18,655 nt of DNA from Methanomicrobia archaeon LH_S13 (GCA_023659785.1 JAGXOR010000011.1:1-18655); one strand, 5' to 3'. Shown: positions 1-7,587, numbered from the stretch's first letter. Numbers and translations: made by a program. The notes: a model not told the origin generated them from the sequence alone.

Positions 1-517
1 GTTGAGGGGTAAAATTATACTCTGGAAAAGGTTCTCGAGAATCATCCAGAAGTTTAACTTCCCCTCCTATCAAAAATTTACCCATCTTATAAACCTCACT
101 GACCCCTGGATGATCTTTATCTTTAGTACCAAACATATTCTTAGCCAAAAAATCTTTATCATAAGGAAAAATTTGGATATTTTCTAAGTGAGCAACTGGT
201 TTTTTTCCATCTATTAAAAGAACTTCTTTTTCATTTTTAATTCTTTTATAATCTTCTGCTGAAATATCCAAGACGATTGGGATGGGCCAAATCACTCCAT
301 TGGTGAGTTGCATCTCAGAAACCACTCTATTAAAATCATCTTCTTTTAGGAAACCAGTCAGGGGAGAGTAAACCCCATAGGCAATATTTTTTACATCCTT
401 AACCTGTTCTATATCCAACTTTATTTTTTTAAAACTATCAATATTCTCTAAAATATCCCTCTTTTCTTGAGGAGATAGAGTTTTGTCTATTACTTTTCCA
501 CCATGAGCAGAGATCAT
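1..517 (-). CDS. sat: Sulfate adenylyltransferase (ATP sulfurylase), N-terminal part, runs off the window
   Basis: The frame reads from an ATG at 517-515 to the window edge without a stop, about 172 codons. ATP sulfurylase makes adenosine 5'-phosphosulfate from ATP and sulfate, or the reverse. Visible family signatures, in order, are the N-terminal MISAHGGKVID, then YSPLTGFLKEDDF, then NGVIWPIPIVLDIS, then FGTKDKDHPGVSEVY and FPEYNFTPQ, all typical of the N-terminal PUA-like domain of Sat. The catalytic Q-x-R and H-x-x-H region lies beyond the left edge. The start is set by the HGGK motif and by a TATA-like box about 26 bases upstream, with no clear ribosome binding site, so the message is probably leaderless. 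The sequence resembles bacterial-type Sat more than the Archaeoglobus enzyme as I recall it. It could serve assimilation or dissimilation; the window does not say which. Confidence 0.9.
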   Translation of the reverse strand, partial: MISAHGGKVIDKTLSPQEKRDILENIDSFKKIKLDIEQVKDVKNIAYGVYSPLTGFLKEDDFNRVVSEMQLTNGVIWPIPIVLDISAEDYKRIKNEKEVLLIDGKKPVAHLENIQIFPYDKDFLAKNMFGTKDKDHPGVSEVYKMGKFLIGGEVKLLDDSREPFPEYNFTPQ

Positions 518-539
518 AATTTAGTAGTTAAGAATAAGT

Positions 540-548
540 CTATAAAAA
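540..548 (-). promoter_or_regulatory. TATA-like box of the sat transcript
   Basis: On the minus strand the sequence CTTTTTATAG lies with its centre about 28 bases upstream of the sat ATG at 517. That spacing fits an archaeal promoter with transcription starting at or next to the start codon. The region 518-626 holds nothing else that I can support. Confidence 0.45.
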
Positions 549-626
549 GGTTATAGGTTTGATAGTTTGGAGTGGAAAATAAGCATATTTGAAGGTTTGT
601 ATATTCATCCCATGTGGTAAAAAAGG

Positions 627-2058
627 ATGATAAGTGCAAGTATCCATACTCCATGGGATGATTTCTCTGGGCTGAAGATAAATGAAGGAGTGCGGGAGCG
701 GCTTCACGAACAGTTTGATGTCTGGCTAAACATGCTAGAGGAGGAAATGATAGGGAAATAAGGGAAACTGGAAGAGATAGTAGGGGGAATTTTCGAGATG
801 CGTCAAGAGTTGACAGGAATGATAGCGGAATCTCTGGTGGATAAGCTGCATTCTAAAGAGCTGGAGCAAAAAAAGCTGTCTGTCTCAAGTGTGGACGGGA
901 ATTGAGATCGAGGGATGAAGTTGAACGAACGGTTGAGATGATAAGCGGTCCTGTAAAACTGAAACGTCCATACTTTTGGTGTAAGAATTGTTCAGAGGGT
1001 TTCTATCCCTTAGACGAGGCGTTAAACCTTTCGGGGCGTAAGAAACAGTGGGATATTCAGAAGGCTGGGGCAAGTTTAGCAGCGGAGATTCCGTATGAGA
1101 AGGTCGAAGAAGAGTTTAAAGAGCTAACAGGGTTGTCAATGAGTAATCACACGATGTACGAGGTAGTTGGGGATATATGTGCGGATGTAGATGTTCTTGA
1201 CGTTGCTCCTCCTGTTGAAGAGGTTAAACGAAAGATCTGGGAGGTGGGAGGAGGAAAGAAGTGGAGACCAATCATGGTGTTAGCGACGGACGGAGCCCAT
1301 GTGCCAACGCGACCTGAGAGCGCAAAAGGAAAGAGAAGAGGCAGGAAGAAAGAGAGAGCAAAGAGGGCTAACTGGGAAAGCGAGTGGAAGGAAGCAAAAG
1401 GGTTCAGGTTTTATCTCGTGGATGGCGACAGGATAGAGCATATTCTGAGCTGGCATCAGGTTCAGAGCAATAAAGAGTTGAAATAGAGTCTCAAGAAGGT
1501 AAAAGAAGCAGGATTGATTCCAGAAGAGGAAGTCCGGCTGTGTGTAATAGCTGATGGAGCCAGATGGATCTGGAAAGCGGCAAAGGAGCTTTATCTGAAA
1601 GTAGTGGAAGTTCTGGATTATTATCACCTGAATGAGCATCTTAATAAGCTTGCCGAGGTGCAATATGGGCATGACCCGGAGAGGGCGCAGGAATGGATTG
1701 AGGCAACTCTCGCAAGATTGTTCTCTGGAGAGGCGAGCGGCGTGATATGGGGTTAGAACGGATGAAACCGAGGAGTGCGGAAGCAAATAGCGAAATAGAC
1801 AGTCTTATAGGCTACTTGGAAGAGAACAGGGATAGAGTGGATTACCAGTTTTATCGAAAAGGGGGATATCCCGTGGGGAGTGGAGGAATTGAATCTTCTA
1901 ACAAGACTATTTGTCATGTCCGATTGAAGAGATCAGGTGCATGGTGGTATGTCGAAAAGGCAAATCAGATGCTCGCTCTAAGATTAAGATGTGCTAAGTA
2001 CAACGGAACTTTTCAGAATTTGTTCCTCCAATATATGGAGAAGATTAGGTATACCTAA
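627..2058 (+). pseudogene. ISKra4-family transposase, degenerate (two nonsense codons, two frame breaks)
   Basis: Joining the reading frames restores one transposase of about 475 residues. Near the middle of the N-terminal half is a zinc-ribbon like pair (VCLKCGRELRSRDEVERT, then FWCKNCSEGFYPLDEAL). This is followed by the RNase-H-like core: MVLATDGAHVPTR (first Asp), RLCVIADGARWIWK (second Asp), VLDYYHLNEHL, and GGYPVGSGGIESSNK (Glu). These are hallmarks of the ISKra4 family of DDE transposases. The copy starts at ATG 627 and is interrupted by TAA at 759-761, by a -1 break at the A-run 868-874, by amber TAG at 1484-1486, and by a one-base loss near 1751-1753, where the frame ...GVIWG jumps to LERMKPR. 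It ends at TAA 2056-2058. Single substitutions would explain both stops (Gln to TAG, Glu or Lys to TAA). Clear terminal inverted repeats and target duplications could not be found, so the element's ends are undefined. Confidence 0.85.
869..875 (+). other. A-AAA-AAG slippery heptamer at the frame switch in the transposase
   Basis: In the upstream transposase frame the codons are CAA AAA AAG CTG, which places the heptamer A AAA AAG in the exact phase used for -1 programmed frameshifting in IS3-type elements and dnaX. After a -1 slip the next codon is GCT at 875, which enters the frame encoding AVCLKCGRELRSRD and the rest of the protein. Without the slip the upstream frame stops at TGA 903-905. 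Either this is a genuine programmed site or an eight-A run has lost one base. Confidence 0.5.
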
Positions 2059-2118
2059 CTATAAGAAACGCGTAATGCACCCGAAAATCATACAAAGATT
2101 CTTATAATTATAGCCCAA

Positions 2119-2805
2119 TTACATCTTTTTCTTTGCGGATATTTGAATTGTTGTTCTGAAGGAACTTGGACTTATTTTTAGGAAAATACAATATATTTTT
2201 GGTAATATCCGTTTTTGCTTTAAGCACGGCCCGACATAATTTTTCATTCTAACTTTTTTAACCTCAAAACCTGTCTCATTCAATAAATAGAGAAGCTCTT
2301 TAAACGTATATTCTCTATAATGCCCGGCATAAAACTCGCTCTCATCTTGAGGCCGCGAGACGGGATTTTTACCAATTAGAAGATTCACTCTGTTTGCAAG
2401 TTCAGCAATATTAGGAGTGCTTAAGACTAAATATCCCGTGTTTTTTAAAACACGATTCATTTCCTTAAAAAGAGAATAAGGTGGATGAGATGTAATCAAA
2501 TGCTCTAAAATCTCGCAAAAGAGAACTACATCAAAATAATTTGGTGGAAATGGCAAATATCTATTCTTTGCTACATCATCGAATACGAAACTTATATTAT
2601 ACCGCTTAAACTCTTTTATCCATTCAAATGATTCTGGCCTCTTTATGTCAATTCCCCAACATTAGCAATCATATTGGTTTTTTAAGAATTTACTAACATA
2701 GCCATTTTTAAGCCCTACGTCTAATACTTTGCTCCCCGAAGAAAGTGGTGGCATAAGAGAGTGGTAATCAGAAATGCGAGATTGCTGTTCGTTGTTTAAT
2801 ATCAT
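2119..2805 (-). pseudogene. Class I SAM-dependent methyltransferase interrupted by an in-frame TAA
   Basis: The start is ATG 2805-2803, overlapping the TGA of the upstream kinase gene as ATGA. The first 47 codons give motif I (SKVLDVGLKNGY, residues about 25-36) and then a TAA at 2664-2662. The same frame continues without further interruption as CWGIDIKRPESFEW, then the motif IV region YFDVVLFCEILEHL, then NRVLKNTGYLVLSTPN, up to the stop at 2119. The total would be 228 residues, normal for glycan-associated class I methyltransferases. Motif I reads VGLKNG rather than VGCGxG. A Lys codon (AAA or AAG) changed to TAA in a single step would explain the break. Re-initiation at a later codon would lack the SAM-binding loop, so I call it a pseudogene. 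A sequencing error is the alternative. Substrate unknown. Confidence 0.75.
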
Positions 2806-4511
2806 TGTATACCCTCCGAGTTTTGCCTAACCCAATTCATATTATAAGGTAATTCCCCTTTTTTTCTGTAACGTATTCGTACAAGTACATTATCTACGAG
2901 GTCCCTTACACTATCCCCATAACGCAGTGGGTGTATGCGAACCGGCTTTAAGTTTACACTGACATATCCCATGTCACTAACTACTAAACATTTATTAAAA
3001 AAAAGAAAATATCTTTGTACTAAGGTAGATAAGAGGAATTTAAAAGAATCATTCCAGTCCTTTGTTTGAGAATCGATGTAATCAAAATCAATATTGTTAT
3101 TTTTAATCAGTTCCATTACGTATAACAACTCACCTAATGTGCTGTATTGATGCTGAAACAATGAATGAGCAGAAAGAATAACAATCTCATCCTCAGGAGA
3201 AGGCACAAAAACCTCAACCTCATTATCTCCTGATTTCACTTTCCTCTTTCTTCTCCTTCTCAGAATTGGCCCTTCTTCAATGGTTCTCCCGTTCCAGGAA
3301 GGTTTTGTTAACACCTCAGACTCAGGATCAGTATAATATAAATCCACAATGTCTGTTACCTCCTTTTCTTTAAGTATTTTGCTTGCTTCTTCAAAATCTT
3401 TTCCTTTCACAAGCATGTCTACATCCACAGGTGTGAATTCAAAAGGCGGCAATGATTTGAAAATAACGTATTCGATTGATCTCTTTTCAAAAGCAGAATG
3501 CACAAGTTTTAAACTTTCTGATATTTTCTCCTGTTTATTTCTGCATATCTCTATTGTTTTCTCTAATTTCGTTATTACATTTTCAGGCAATTCGTTTTTG
3601 TAGTACTTCATTAAATTATTGCAGAGTAATAATTCAACATTGTTCTTAACTGCTAAATCTATTATATAATTCCAATCTAAGGATTTCCACTCAAAGTTAA
3701 AACCTAAATCTTCAACCACGTGTGGATTAAAATGTGGATAAGAAACCAAAGTTAAAACCTTATCCTCGTCAATAATTTTGTCCTTTTCAAAATGGTATTT
3801 TCTAAGATCGCTGAAGATCTCATTCAAGCTGTCATCTAAGCCATATTTCTCTGTATTAATAAGTTTTAAATCCAACTCATCTACTAATTTCAGGTATCTA
3901 TTTCTTTGATACTGCAGTGAAAGCAATTGTTCTTCTTTGTTCCCTTCTAACCGTGACCTTTCTTCGGGTCTTCGGTGCAATCTATCCCAGCAAACTGATG
4001 GTAAAGCATCAAGAACAAAAGCCAGGTCGGGTTTTGGAAAATGCATATACATAAATCTTACTAATTTATTTGACCAACCATGTCTTTCCCAGCTTACGAG
4101 ATGATCGTAGGCGTATCGGTCTAATAAGACGACTTTATTTTTCATTGCAATTTTATAAAAAATCCATTCCGACAAACAATCTATCCAGACTAATACGGGC
4201 CAAACGGTGGGTCGAATAGAAGTCCATAATTTTAAAATTATCCCATTGCCTCTTTCGTTTTCTTTTCTTTCTCCTTCTTTTCCAGTTGTACTCAGTTGTC
4301 TTGTTTCTTCCGCATCATGGGTTGTCCCGGGGAAAGGGCTGTAGTTTTTACCTTTATATGGGCTATATATTTTGTGAGCATATTTGAGTAGAAAATGGTC
4401 AAATTCTTTTTTATACCTTGCATCAATACCAATTGCCCTCAATCTCTTTTCCATTTCCTTTGCAATTGTTGTCTTTCCTGTTCCGTTATTGCCAATAAAT
4501 GCGATTATCAT
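2802..4511 (-). CDS. Thymidylate-kinase-like P-loop kinase fused to a nucleotidyltransferase-like domain
   Basis: This 569-residue protein has two parts. Residues 1 to about 235 resemble thymidylate kinase: Walker A GNNGTGKT (7-14), a DRY motif (VVLLDRYAYDHL, D131-R132-Y133), LAFVLDAL, and a basic lid RRPEERSRLEG (180-190). Residues about 245-569 contain EYVIFKSLPP followed by PVDVDMLVKGKDFEEA, with paired aspartates D363 and D365. This is the pattern of the uncharacterised nucleotidyltransferase family often called NTP_transf_5, which is frequent in polysaccharide loci. The region 60-95 is a hydrophilic insert not usual in thymidylate kinases. The start ATG has an AGGT just upstream, overlapping the stop of the preceding methyltransferase, and the gene ends in an ATGA overlap with the next one. 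It is unlikely to be the housekeeping Tmk given the length and context. A role in phosphorylating or activating a glycan building block is inference only. Confidence 0.75.
   Translation of the reverse strand: MIIAFIGNNGTGKTTIAKEMEKRLRAIGIDARYKKEFDHFLLKYAHKIYSPYKGKNYSPFPGTTHDAEETRQLSTTGKEGERKENERGNGIILKLWTSIRPTVWPVLVWIDCLSEWIFYKIAMKNKVVLLDRYAYDHLVSWERHGWSNKLVRFMYMHFPKPDLAFVLDALPSVCWDRLHRRPEERSRLEGNKEEQLLSLQYQRNRYLKLVDELDLKLINTEKYGLDDSLNEIFSDLRKYHFEKDKIIDEDKVLTLVSYPHFNPHVVEDLGFNFEWKSLDWNYIIDLAVKNNVELLLCNNLMKYYKNELPENVITKLEKTIEICRNKQEKISESLKLVHSAFEKRSIEYVIFKSLPPFEFTPVDVDMLVKGKDFEEASKILKEKEVTDIVDLYYTDPESEVLTKPSWNGRTIEEGPILRRRRKRKVKSGDNEVEVFVPSPEDEIVILSAHSLFQHQYSTLGELLYVMELIKNNNIDFDYIDSQTKDWNDSFKFLLSTLVQRYFLFFNKCLVVSDMGYVSVNLKPVRIHPLRYGDSVRDLVDNVLVRIRYRKKGELPYNMNWVRQNSEGIQ
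4451..4511 (-). repeat. Direct repeat, copy 1: P-loop coding segment inside the kinase gene
   Basis: These 61 bases encode the first 20 residues of the kinase, including Walker A. They match the stretch 5250-5310 at about 57 of 61 positions without gaps. The two copies lie about 800 bases apart in the same orientation and the same frame. Confidence 0.85.
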
Positions 4512-4515
4512 TTCT

Positions 4516-5316
4516 TTACCTGCTATTTCTTCTTGGTTTTCTAACTTTTATCGTTATATAAGGAGAATGCTTGGGATCAATTTTTGACATTGTTCTCATT
4601 AAAAATTTAGGAACTGGATAATATCCTCCCCCTGTTATTTTTTCAATCTGGAACCCATGAGTCTTAAACAGCTCTTTTAAGACATGGTAAGTAAATAGTT
4701 TAACATGTGGGGGATAATCATGTGTAGGCTCCTTGCCATAATTAGGGGATAACAATGGTATTCCACTTATAATCTTTTCATCCGAATAATGCATAGGAGG
4801 TGGTCCATAGCCAAATAGCAATGCAAACAAATTGTTCCAACTTGATAAATTCTCTGTTGATATAATAGCATATCCACCAGGTTTTAATACCCTATATGCT
4901 TCTTTTATGAAGTTTTCTACATTTGTTAAATGTTCAATTACTTGATCTGAAACGATAACATCAAATGAGTCGGTCTTCAATGGAAACTTCTTATTCAGAT
5001 CATATAAAATTGTGTTTATCCCTCTGTCCTGTGCTTCCTTCAAGAATTTCCTGCTTATATCAATTCCATATATTTCCACTTCTCCACCTATTTCTCTGGA
5101 TGCCGTTAAAGTCTCGTTCCCATTGGCACATCCAAGACTGAGTAATTTTGCTTTATTTCCTCTTTTACTTCCTTTTTCTATTAGTTCAAAAATGTTTTCC
5201 TCTCTGGCTTTTACTGCATTTGTTCCCATTTTTCCTAACCATGACATTTCCATTTCCTTTTCAATTGTTGTTTTTCCTGTTCCGTTATTGCCAATAAATG
5301 CTATAATCATTTTCAT
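4516..5316 (-). CDS. Class I SAM-dependent methyltransferase with an extra N-terminal P-loop segment
   Basis: From ATG 5316 the product is 266 residues. Residues 25 onward (MSWLGKMGTNAVKAREEN) form a normal class I methyltransferase: motif I KLLSLGCANGNET, EIYGIDISRKFL (acidic end of strand 2), FDVIVSDQVIEHL (motif IV), EAYRVLKPGGYAIIST, and a C-terminal half with PHVKLFTYHVLKELFK that is common in archaeal glycan loci. The first 24 residues instead reproduce the Walker A start of the downstream kinase (IIAFIGNNGTGKTTIEKEME). The duplicated DNA ends exactly at the methionine codon at 5247, which is probably the ancestral start. Possible starts are TTG 5319, ATG 5316, ATG 5310 and ATG 5247; the promoter position favours 5316 or 5310. 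The P-loop stub is too short to be an enzyme. Four bases separate the stop from the kinase start, so the genes are probably cotranscribed. Confidence 0.8.
   Translation of the reverse strand: MKMIIAFIGNNGTGKTTIEKEMEMSWLGKMGTNAVKAREENIFELIEKGSKRGNKAKLLSLGCANGNETLTASREIGGEVEIYGIDISRKFLKEAQDRGINTILYDLNKKFPLKTDSFDVIVSDQVIEHLTNVENFIKEAYRVLKPGGYAIISTENLSSWNNLFALLFGYGPPPMHYSDEKIISGIPLLSPNYGKEPTHDYPPHVKLFTYHVLKELFKTHGFQIEKITGGGYYPVPKFLMRTMSKIDPKHSPYITIKVRKPRRNSR
5250..5310 (-). repeat. Direct repeat, copy 2: P-loop segment at the head of the methyltransferase
   Basis: This is the second copy of the 61-base segment at 4451-4511, with four mismatches and no gap. One mismatch changes the residue after TGKTTI from Ala to Glu. 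The match ends at about 5247, at the internal ATG of the methyltransferase. Confidence 0.85.
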
Positions 5317-5342
5317 CAATTTTATTTTAATCTTCCCTATTA

Positions 5343-5351
5343 TTTTATATA
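5343..5351 (-). promoter_or_regulatory. TATA-like box for the methyltransferase/kinase unit
   Basis: TATATAAAA on the minus strand lies 27 bases upstream of ATG 5316, the spacing of archaeal leaderless promoters. It shares the 80-base divergent intergenic region with a box on the opposite strand. Confidence 0.5.
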
Positions 5352-5368
5352 TCTTAAAGCGAAGTTAG

Positions 5369-5377
5369 TTTATATAA
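5369..5377 (+). promoter_or_regulatory. TATA-like box for the gmd remnant
   Basis: TTTATATAA ends about 22 bases before the ATG at 5399 on the plus strand. It would drive the divergent gmd remnant and may be a surviving promoter of a dead gene. Confidence 0.45.
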
Positions 5378-5398
5378 ATAAAGGATATAGAGGCAAAA

Positions 5399-5621
5399 AT
5401 GAAGAACGCATTAATAACTGGCATAACCGGACAAGATGGAGCATATCTAGCGAAGTTTTTATTGGAGAAGGATATAAGGTCTATGGCACATACCGCCGGC
5501 TCTCAACACCTAACTTCTGGCGACTCCAGTATTTGGACATCTTTGAGCACGTGAATTTAATACCTGCTGATTTAGTAGATGCTGGGTCTATGGTGGAAGC
5601 GGTTGAGATTTCTGAACCTGC
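5399..5621 (+). pseudogene. gmd: GDP-mannose 4,6-dehydratase remnant, frameshifted and 3'-truncated
   Basis: ATG 5399 opens MKNALITGITGQDGAYLAKF, the N-terminal NADP-binding start of Gmd with the GxxGxxG glycines. One base is missing in the run at about 5464-5466 (GAGAAGGATAT). After this the next frame continues as GYKVYGTYRRLSTPNFWRLQ, then YLDIFEHVNLIPADLVD, then EAVEISEP, all recognisable Gmd sequence. The homology stops at about 5621, before the expected YNLAAQSFV, where the DNA becomes the antisense of the end of the oppositely oriented SDR gene. About 75 of the usual 330-350 residues remain. Gmd makes the GDP-4-keto-6-deoxymannose used by RMD- and Fcl-type enzymes, so the remnant and the neighbouring SDR may once have formed a pathway pair. 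Confidence 0.8.
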
Positions 5622-6571
5622 ACGTTATTTCTCCACCAATCCAATAAATCCTCCATCGTCTTCTCAAATGGAATCTCCGCTTTCCATCTTGTCTTCGCCC
5701 TAAATTTAGAGCAATCACCCTGTAATATCTCAACATCAGACGGTCTCATTCTTGTAGGGTCTTGTTTTATTCCTATCTCCTTATCAGTCATACCAAGTAA
5801 TAAATCTAAAACAGACTGAATTGTTCTCGCTTTTTCTGAGCAAATATTATAAACTTCACCATATCCACATTTAGTAACTGCAAGCCAATATGCTCTTACA
5901 ATGTCTCTAACATCCGAAAAATCCCTTTTAGCATTCAGATTGCCCACATACATAACGGCTTCCTTTACCCCTTTTTCAATCTCTACTATCTGCTTTGAGA
6001 AGTTAGATGTAACGAAAACGTCTCCTCTTCTCGGTCCTGTGTGATTAAACGCTCTTGTTACAATGATTTTCAATCCATAAGACCTATGATATTGACAACC
6101 CAACATATCTGCTGTAACTTTTGAAACACCATACGGTGATAAAGGTCTCAATGGATTCGTCTCTTTAATCGGCGTTTCGTCGGGATAGGCCATCCCATAT
6201 TCTTCTGAACTCCCTGCGATTTGTATTACTGGATCACAATTCGATTGTCTAATCGCTTCGAATAGATGTATCGCTCCAACTGCATTCGTTTCCATTGTGT
6301 CCGCAGGTGCTCTCCATGACATCGGAACAAAACTTTGAGACGCTAGGTGGAAAATGTAATCCGGCGATGATTCTTCGATTGCCCTCAAAAGAGAGTACCC
6401 ATCCCTCATATCTGCGTCTACCAATTTTAGTTTATCTTTAATGTGGATTATGTTATCCAGTTTACTTCTCCATCTTATTGTTCCATGAACTTCCATTCCT
6501 TTATTTAACAGAAACTCTGCTAAATGCGACCCTACAAATCCACTTATTCCCGTTATCAATGCTCTTTTCAT
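5588..6571 (-). CDS. Extended SDR of the GDP-mannose 4,6-dehydratase / GDP-4-keto-6-deoxymannose reductase (RMD) family
   Basis: The 327-residue protein has the Rossmann motif GISGFVG (8-14), IFHLASQSFVP, the Ser-Ser-Glu of AGSSEEYG (119-126), catalytic YGVSK (Tyr147, Lys151), TRAFNHTGPRRG and RMRPSDVEILQGD, characteristic of the Gmd/RMD branch of nucleotide-sugar SDRs. GFVG rather than GQDG at the N-terminus and TRAFNHTGP favour a reductase (RMD-like, giving GDP-rhamnose) over a dehydratase, but many databases would call it Gmd. It is the last gene of the long operon, overlaps the preceding glycosyltransferase by ATGA, and has a perfect GGAGGT six bases before its ATG. The final residues after DWWRNN (VQVQKSQPLPP) are encoded by the antisense of the gmd remnant, so the native C-terminus has been replaced at a recombination joint. 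Activity is probably preserved because the family core ends at DWW. Confidence 0.85.
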   Translation of the reverse strand: MKRALITGISGFVGSHLAEFLLNKGMEVHGTIRWRSKLDNIIHIKDKLKLVDADMRDGYSLLRAIEESSPDYIFHLASQSFVPMSWRAPADTMETNAVGAIHLFEAIRQSNCDPVIQIAGSSEEYGMAYPDETPIKETNPLRPLSPYGVSKVTADMLGCQYHRSYGLKIIVTRAFNHTGPRRGDVFVTSNFSKQIVEIEKGVKEAVMYVGNLNAKRDFSDVRDIVRAYWLAVTKCGYGEVYNICSEKARTIQSVLDLLLGMTDKEIGIKQDPTRMRPSDVEILQGDCSKFRAKTRWKAEIPFEKTMEDLLDWWRNNVQVQKSQPLPP

Positions 6572-7587
6572 TTCATTACCTCCTCATAAACTTTAAAGGT
6601 CTCTTTTGCCGTTTTCTCCCACGAAAATTCTTTGCTTTCTTCTACGGCTTTTTCATCTTTCCCCTTTTCAATACTTGATAATATCTTCTCTACGAATTGT
6701 TCTACACAGTCATCCGAATCCAGATCTACCATATTACCATAGTCACCAACAACCTCTGGTATACTTGCCCTATCACTCACCACAACAGGAACGCCGCATG
6801 CCATTGCCTCTAATATAGGCAATCCAAAACCTTCATATTCTGCAGTGTGCATATACACATCAGCAGCATTGAAGAGATATGGCATATCTTCTTCCGCGAT
6901 GTACCCCATATTTATGCTAGTCCCCTTTAGTCCTTCATCGTATCCTGTTTTTATCATTTTCACGTCATCTCTACTATTTGTTATTCCTTTAAATATCTCT
7001 TTTGCTAAATCCAATCTTTTTCGCTCGTAACCAGCGGACGCGATTAAAATATGTTTATCCTCTGTACATAACCCAACTTTTTCTTTACATTTGATCTTAT
7101 CTATAGGCTTGTATATTGAATGATCTACTCCTAAGTACACTACATCTATTTTATTTTCTTCTATACCCAGCAACCTGATTATTTCATCCTTTGTAAACTG
7201 AGATATTGCTATTATCCTATCTGCGTTTTTTAATACCTTTGGTGTGAATTTCCACTGCAACTTTAAAGAGAAATCCCGTAAAGAAGAAGGATCTATTAAT
7301 GGAGCTAAATCGAGTACAGTAATAACAAATTTTTTTGGTCTCCTAAAATAAATAGCTGGAGCAATCACATGAAAAGTTGCATGCACGATATCTGCTTCTT
7401 TGCATTTATATCTGAAAAGCCATGAGAAGGGCATACTTCCAAATATCTTGCTTTCACTTCTTTGTATTCGCTCTATTTCTAAATTTCCATCTATATTTTT
7501 CAAATTTTCGAACAAATTATCTTCATAGTTCTTCACACCCGACATTTGCTGTCTTTCCTTAGAAGTATTCCAGTGAATTACTTTCAT
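6568..7587 (-). CDS. GT4-type glycosyltransferase (GT-B fold)
   Basis: The 339-residue protein has an N-terminal acceptor domain (MKVIHWNTSKERQQMSGVKN), VTVLDLAPLIDP, NADRIIAISQFTKDEI, and VVYLGVDHSIYKP. The C-terminal donor domain carries the E-x7-E motif AEYEGFGLPILEAMACG (Glu252, Glu260), diagnostic of glycosyltransferase family 4. No signal peptide or membrane segment is evident, so it acts on a lipid-linked or nucleotide-linked acceptor on the cytoplasmic side. Its ATG overlaps the upstream methyltransferase stop, and an excellent GGAGGTGAT precedes it. Donor sugar unknown. Proximity to the SDR suggests a 6-deoxyhexose from a GDP-sugar (inference). Confidence 0.85.
   Translation of the reverse strand: MKVIHWNTSKERQQMSGVKNYEDNLFENLKNIDGNLEIERIQRSESKIFGSMPFSWLFRYKCKEADIVHATFHVIAPAIYFRRPKKFVITVLDLAPLIDPSSLRDFSLKLQWKFTPKVLKNADRIIAISQFTKDEIIRLLGIEENKIDVVYLGVDHSIYKPIDKIKCKEKVGLCTEDKHILIASAGYERKRLDLAKEIFKGITNSRDDVKMIKTGYDEGLKGTSINMGYIAEEDMPYLFNAADVYMHTAEYEGFGLPILEAMACGVPVVVSDRASIPEVVGDYGNMVDLDSDDCVEQFVEKILSSIEKGKDEKAVEESKEFSWEKTAKETFKVYEEVMK

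Noticed and set aside
2..187. Plus-strand open frame of 61 codons at the left edge
   Set aside because: It lies antisense to the clearly conserved sat reading frame and has no family similarity.
540..2113. Possible 35-base imperfect terminal inverted repeats (CTATAA...) bounding the ISKra4 element at 540-575 and 2077-2113
   Set aside because: Only six bases match without gaps, no target duplication flanks them, and the left copy is better explained as the sat TATA box.
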